Shown: one piece after another, positions 61,931 to 64,000 of the stretch
How the letters are laid out: each line of letters starts with the position of its first letter
Position numbering within the stretch: position 1 is the first letter of the stretch
Source: Arthrobacter sp. cf158
GTDB lineage: Bacteria > Actinomycetota > Actinomycetes > Actinomycetales > Micrococcaceae
Assembly (NCBI RefSeq): GCF_900106835.1
Contig: NZ_FNNR01000005.1
Location: 140,019-204,018 of the forward strand
Reading direction: 5' to 3'
Length of the DNA stretch: 64,000 nt
Position numbers and translations under genes: made by a program
The notes under the pieces: model-generated
What the model was told of the DNA's origin: nothing
Database searches by the model: none
Seen by the model: the letters and a program-made list of their open reading frames with translations, nothing else

Positions 61931-63109
61931 ATGTGCGACGTGATCTCGCAATTTTCCGGTGTTTCAAGAAGATCGCTGCTTGGCCTAGCTGGAGTCGCTG
62001 GGGGAGCGGCCCTGGTCTCAAGCATGACGGCACCGGCTGTTGCGGCCGGGGATTATAAGAAGGATCTGGGCAACGCCCGTGACTATCACACCAGACTTGC
62101 ACTTCTAGGTACTGCTGCTGGAAGGACCTTTTGGGGTGGGACGGAGCGACAAGGAATTTCTTCCGCGCTGGCAGTGGGTGATGCCGTATATCTGATTGAT
62201 TGCGGAGACGGTTGGGCCCGACGTTACCTTCAAGCAGGCTTGGGTACCCAGAAGGAATTTTCCGGCCTGGAGGGACTAGAGGGCGTGTTCATTACCCACA
62301 TGCACTCAGACCATCTGATTGACTACCCGTCACTCCTAATCTTCGGCTCGACTGATGGTCTTGCCGTGCGCAAGAAGCCTGTCCAAGTGTTTGGCCCCGG
62401 AAGCAGGGGTAAGCTCGTGCCACTATCACCGAGCGCTACGGACACTCCGCCGGTAATAAATCCCGAGAACCCGACCCCCGGGATCTCCGATATGACTGAG
62501 TATGTCTACCAGGCATACGCGGCTGACTTAAATGACAACATGAGGGACAGCCTCAAGCCGGACCCGCATACATTGATCAACGTGTCTGAGGTCGTGGTTC
62601 CGCCTGGGCTGGTCGTAAACCCCGACGTCGATCCGGCGCCGCCAATGGAGCCTTTGCATGTATACGAAGACGAGAATGTCCGCGTGACGGCGACACTTGT
62701 CAAGCACCCCCCGGTTTACCCCGCGCTTGCCTACCGCTTTGACGCGGCCGAAGGATCCGTCGTCTTCTCTGGCGACACTGCCTACTCGGACAATCTCATA
62801 CGCCTGGCCCAAGGCGCGGACATATTGGTGCACGAAGTCATTGACCCCCGATGGGTGGAGAGTCTGTTCCCTTCACCGCCTACACCTGCCCAGGAGGCGA
62901 AGATCCATCACCTGATCAACTCTCACACAAGCATTGAGGAAGTTGGCGTCGTTGCCGAGAACGCTGGAGTAAAAACTCTAGTGCTCTCGCACCTAGCGCC
63001 GGCGGACAACCCCAAAAACCGCTGGTTGGAGGCAGGACGTTCTTTCTCAGGGAGGCTCGTTGTCGGTGAAGACCTGATGCAAATCGGCATCGGGAAGCGA
63101 CGCAGGTAA
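61931..63109 (+). CDS. Tat-exported metallo-beta-lactamase-fold hydrolase
   Basis: This 392-residue protein begins with a twin-arginine signal (SRRSLLGLAGVAGGAALV) ending near APAVAAG. An MBL domain follows with HMHSDH (His123, His125, Asp127, His128) and the second-half VVFSGDTAYSD and LSHLAP metal motifs. The fold group contains arylsulfatases, phosphodiesterase/RNase Z-like enzymes and lactonases, and the exact substrate is unclear. Being exported between an aromatic-acid transporter gene and an aldehyde dehydrogenase gene, it may deconjugate an aromatic ester outside the cell before import. No RBS is obvious. Confidence 0.85.
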   Translation: MCDVISQFSGVSRRSLLGLAGVAGGAALVSSMTAPAVAAGDYKKDLGNARDYHTRLALLGTAAGRTFWGGTERQGISSALAVGDAVYLIDCGDGWARRYLQAGLGTQKEFSGLEGLEGVFITHMHSDHLIDYPSLLIFGSTDGLAVRKKPVQVFGPGSRGKLVPLSPSATDTPPVINPENPTPGISDMTEYVYQAYAADLNDNMRDSLKPDPHTLINVSEVVVPPGLVVNPDVDPAPPMEPLHVYEDENVRVTATLVKHPPVYPALAYRFDAAEGSVVFSGDTAYSDNLIRLAQGADILVHEVIDPRWVESLFPSPPTPAQEAKIHHLINSHTSIEEVGVVAENAGVKTLVLSHLAPADNPKNRWLEAGRSFSGRLVVGEDLMQIGIGKRRR

Positions 63110-63189
63110 CACCAACGCCGGCGCCCGGCAGATCGCTTCGGCAGCGCTACGACACAGCAATTCAACCAACGGATAAATAAGGAGATACC

Positions 63190-64000
63190 TTGCAAACGCA
63201 ACTCATCATTGACAACGAGCCCCGCAACGGACGCGAAGGAAAGACGTTTGAACGGCGGCACCCGGTGACTGGGGCGTTGGTGACGGAAAGCGCTGCTGCC
63301 GGCGTAGACGATGCGCTGGATGCCGTGGAATCGGCGTCGAAAGCATTCACTTCCTGGTCCACCACTGGACCCAGCGAACGGCGTGCGGTGATGTTGAAAG
63401 CCGCCGAAATCATGGAGCGTCGCGGGCCCGAGTTTATCGAGACCATGATGTCCGAAGTTGGCGCCGCTGGTCTTTGGGCTGGTTTCAACGTCTACCTGAC
63501 AGCCCAGCTTTTCCGTGAGGCAGCCGGCCTTGCCAGCCAGATCCAGGGCGAAACCCTCCCCACCGATAAGCCCGGAACCCTCTCCATGACCGTCCGTCAG
63601 CCCGCAGGCGTGGTACTCAGCATGGCACCGTGGAATGGAGCAGGTGTCCTCGCCGCGCGCGCCATCGCCTACCCGATCGTCTGTGGAAACTCGGTAGTAT
63701 TCCGGGCCTCGGAGACCAGCCCGAAGACCCACGCCATCATTGCCGAGGTCCTGCATGAAGCGGGGCTTCCGGCCGGTGTCCTGAACTTCCTGACCAGCAC
63801 CGCGGAAGACTCGGATCGTGTGGTGGAAGCAATCATCGCGCATCCGGCAGTCCGGCGAATCAACTTCACCGGATCCACCACGGTGGGGCGCATCATCGCT
63901 GAGAAGGCTGCCCGCTACCTGAAGCCGGTTCTGCTGGAACTCGGCGGCAAGGCTCCGTTCGTGGTCCTTGATGACGCCGATGTTGATGGCGCAGTCAATG
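63190..64000 (+). CDS. Aldehyde dehydrogenase (salicylaldehyde/benzaldehyde type), 3' end cut by window
   Basis: The frame starts with TTG at 63190 behind AAGGAG, with no other good start nearby, and runs off the window after 270 codons. It is a NAD(P)-dependent aldehyde dehydrogenase of the salicylaldehyde/vanillin branch: APWNGAGVLAARAIAYPIV near 141-159 and INFTGSTTVGR near 218-228, with ELGGKAPFVVLDDAD at the cut. The catalytic cysteine lies beyond the window. In this operon it would oxidise salicylaldehyde to salicylate. Confidence 0.88.
   Translation, partial: MQTQLIIDNEPRNGREGKTFERRHPVTGALVTESAAAGVDDALDAVESASKAFTSWSTTGPSERRAVMLKAAEIMERRGPEFIETMMSEVGAAGLWAGFNVYLTAQLFREAAGLASQIQGETLPTDKPGTLSMTVRQPAGVVLSMAPWNGAGVLAARAIAYPIVCGNSVVFRASETSPKTHAIIAEVLHEAGLPAGVLNFLTSTAEDSDRVVEAIIAHPAVRRINFTGSTTVGRIIAEKAARYLKPVLLELGGKAPFVVLDDADVDGAVN

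Noticed and set aside
1..64000. CRISPR arrays, tRNA/rRNA genes, insertion sequences, replication or partition genes
   Set aside because: No regularly spaced repeats, no cloverleaf, no transposase, integrase or Rep/ParA-like protein was seen in any frame I examined.

Overview
The window looks like accessory DNA from a high-GC actinobacterium of the Arthrobacter/Paenarthrobacter type (Micrococcaceae), most likely a conjugative catabolic plasmid. The left end carries an actinobacterial conjugation module of the SCO6880/VirB4/TraG/MobF type. The rest is stacked catabolic operons, each with its own regulator. The mycothiol-type maleylpyruvate isomerase, the GTG starts and the ATGA overlaps also fit Actinobacteria. 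No replication gene, integrase, rRNA, tRNA, CRISPR array or intact insertion sequence is visible, so plasmid versus integrative element cannot be decided here.

Region 1 (1-15.7 kb), transfer. A rightward operon encodes a small two-helix membrane protein, a TrbL-like channel protein, an SCO6880-type protein, a VirB4-like ATPase, a VirD4/TraG-like coupling protein and a small accessory protein. It is followed by an ArdC-like antirestriction protein with a metallopeptidase domain and by SSB. A small gene behind a LexA-like box comes next. Leftward are a membrane protein, a 1189-residue MobF relaxase-helicase and a coiled-coil partner. A gene-poor stretch upstream of these holds two strong dyads and is the best oriT candidate.

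Region 2 (16-31.7 kb), a ring meta-cleavage cluster, mostly leftward. It has an FAD phenol-type hydroxylase, two paralogous luciferase-like flavin monooxygenases with a flavin reductase, an extradiol dioxygenase, a C-C hydrolase, the hydratase/aldolase/acylating acetaldehyde dehydrogenase trio, a two-subunit CoA-transferase, a thioesterase, a Nudix protein, a LysR regulator and decayed SDR genes. I do not recognise the substrate. The presence of a C-C hydrolase implies a side-chain-bearing catechol, and the two luciferase-like enzymes suggest unusual upstream chemistry.

Region 3 (32-46.5 kb), uptake and trimming. A PadR regulator faces an MHS-type transporter, an alcohol/quinone dehydrogenase and an unknown beta-sandwich protein. 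A TetR regulator then faces a peptide-class ABC importer (one subunit is a permease-ATPase fusion), a GH3 beta-glucosidase, an HSL-type esterase and a beta-lactamase-fold esterase. This looks like import and deconjugation of a glycosylated or esterified compound.

Region 4 (46.5-50.6 kb). An AsnC-type regulator, an M20 amidohydrolase and two membrane proteins, one DUF5058-like, probably form an N-acyl compound uptake and hydrolysis unit.

Region 5 (50.6-64 kb), salicylate degradation through CoA thioesters and gentisate: aldehyde dehydrogenase (cut by the window end), aryl-AMP/CoA ligase, NDP-forming acyl-CoA ligase, salicylyl-CoA 5-hydroxylase-like FAD enzyme, gentisate 1,2-dioxygenase, maleylpyruvate isomerase, fumarylpyruvate hydrolase, an aromatic-acid transporter, a Tat-exported metallo-hydrolase, a PaaX-type regulator and a second-looking adenylate kinase. 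Three copies of one long-spaced dyad sit at the promoters of this region and are the probable PaaX-type operators.
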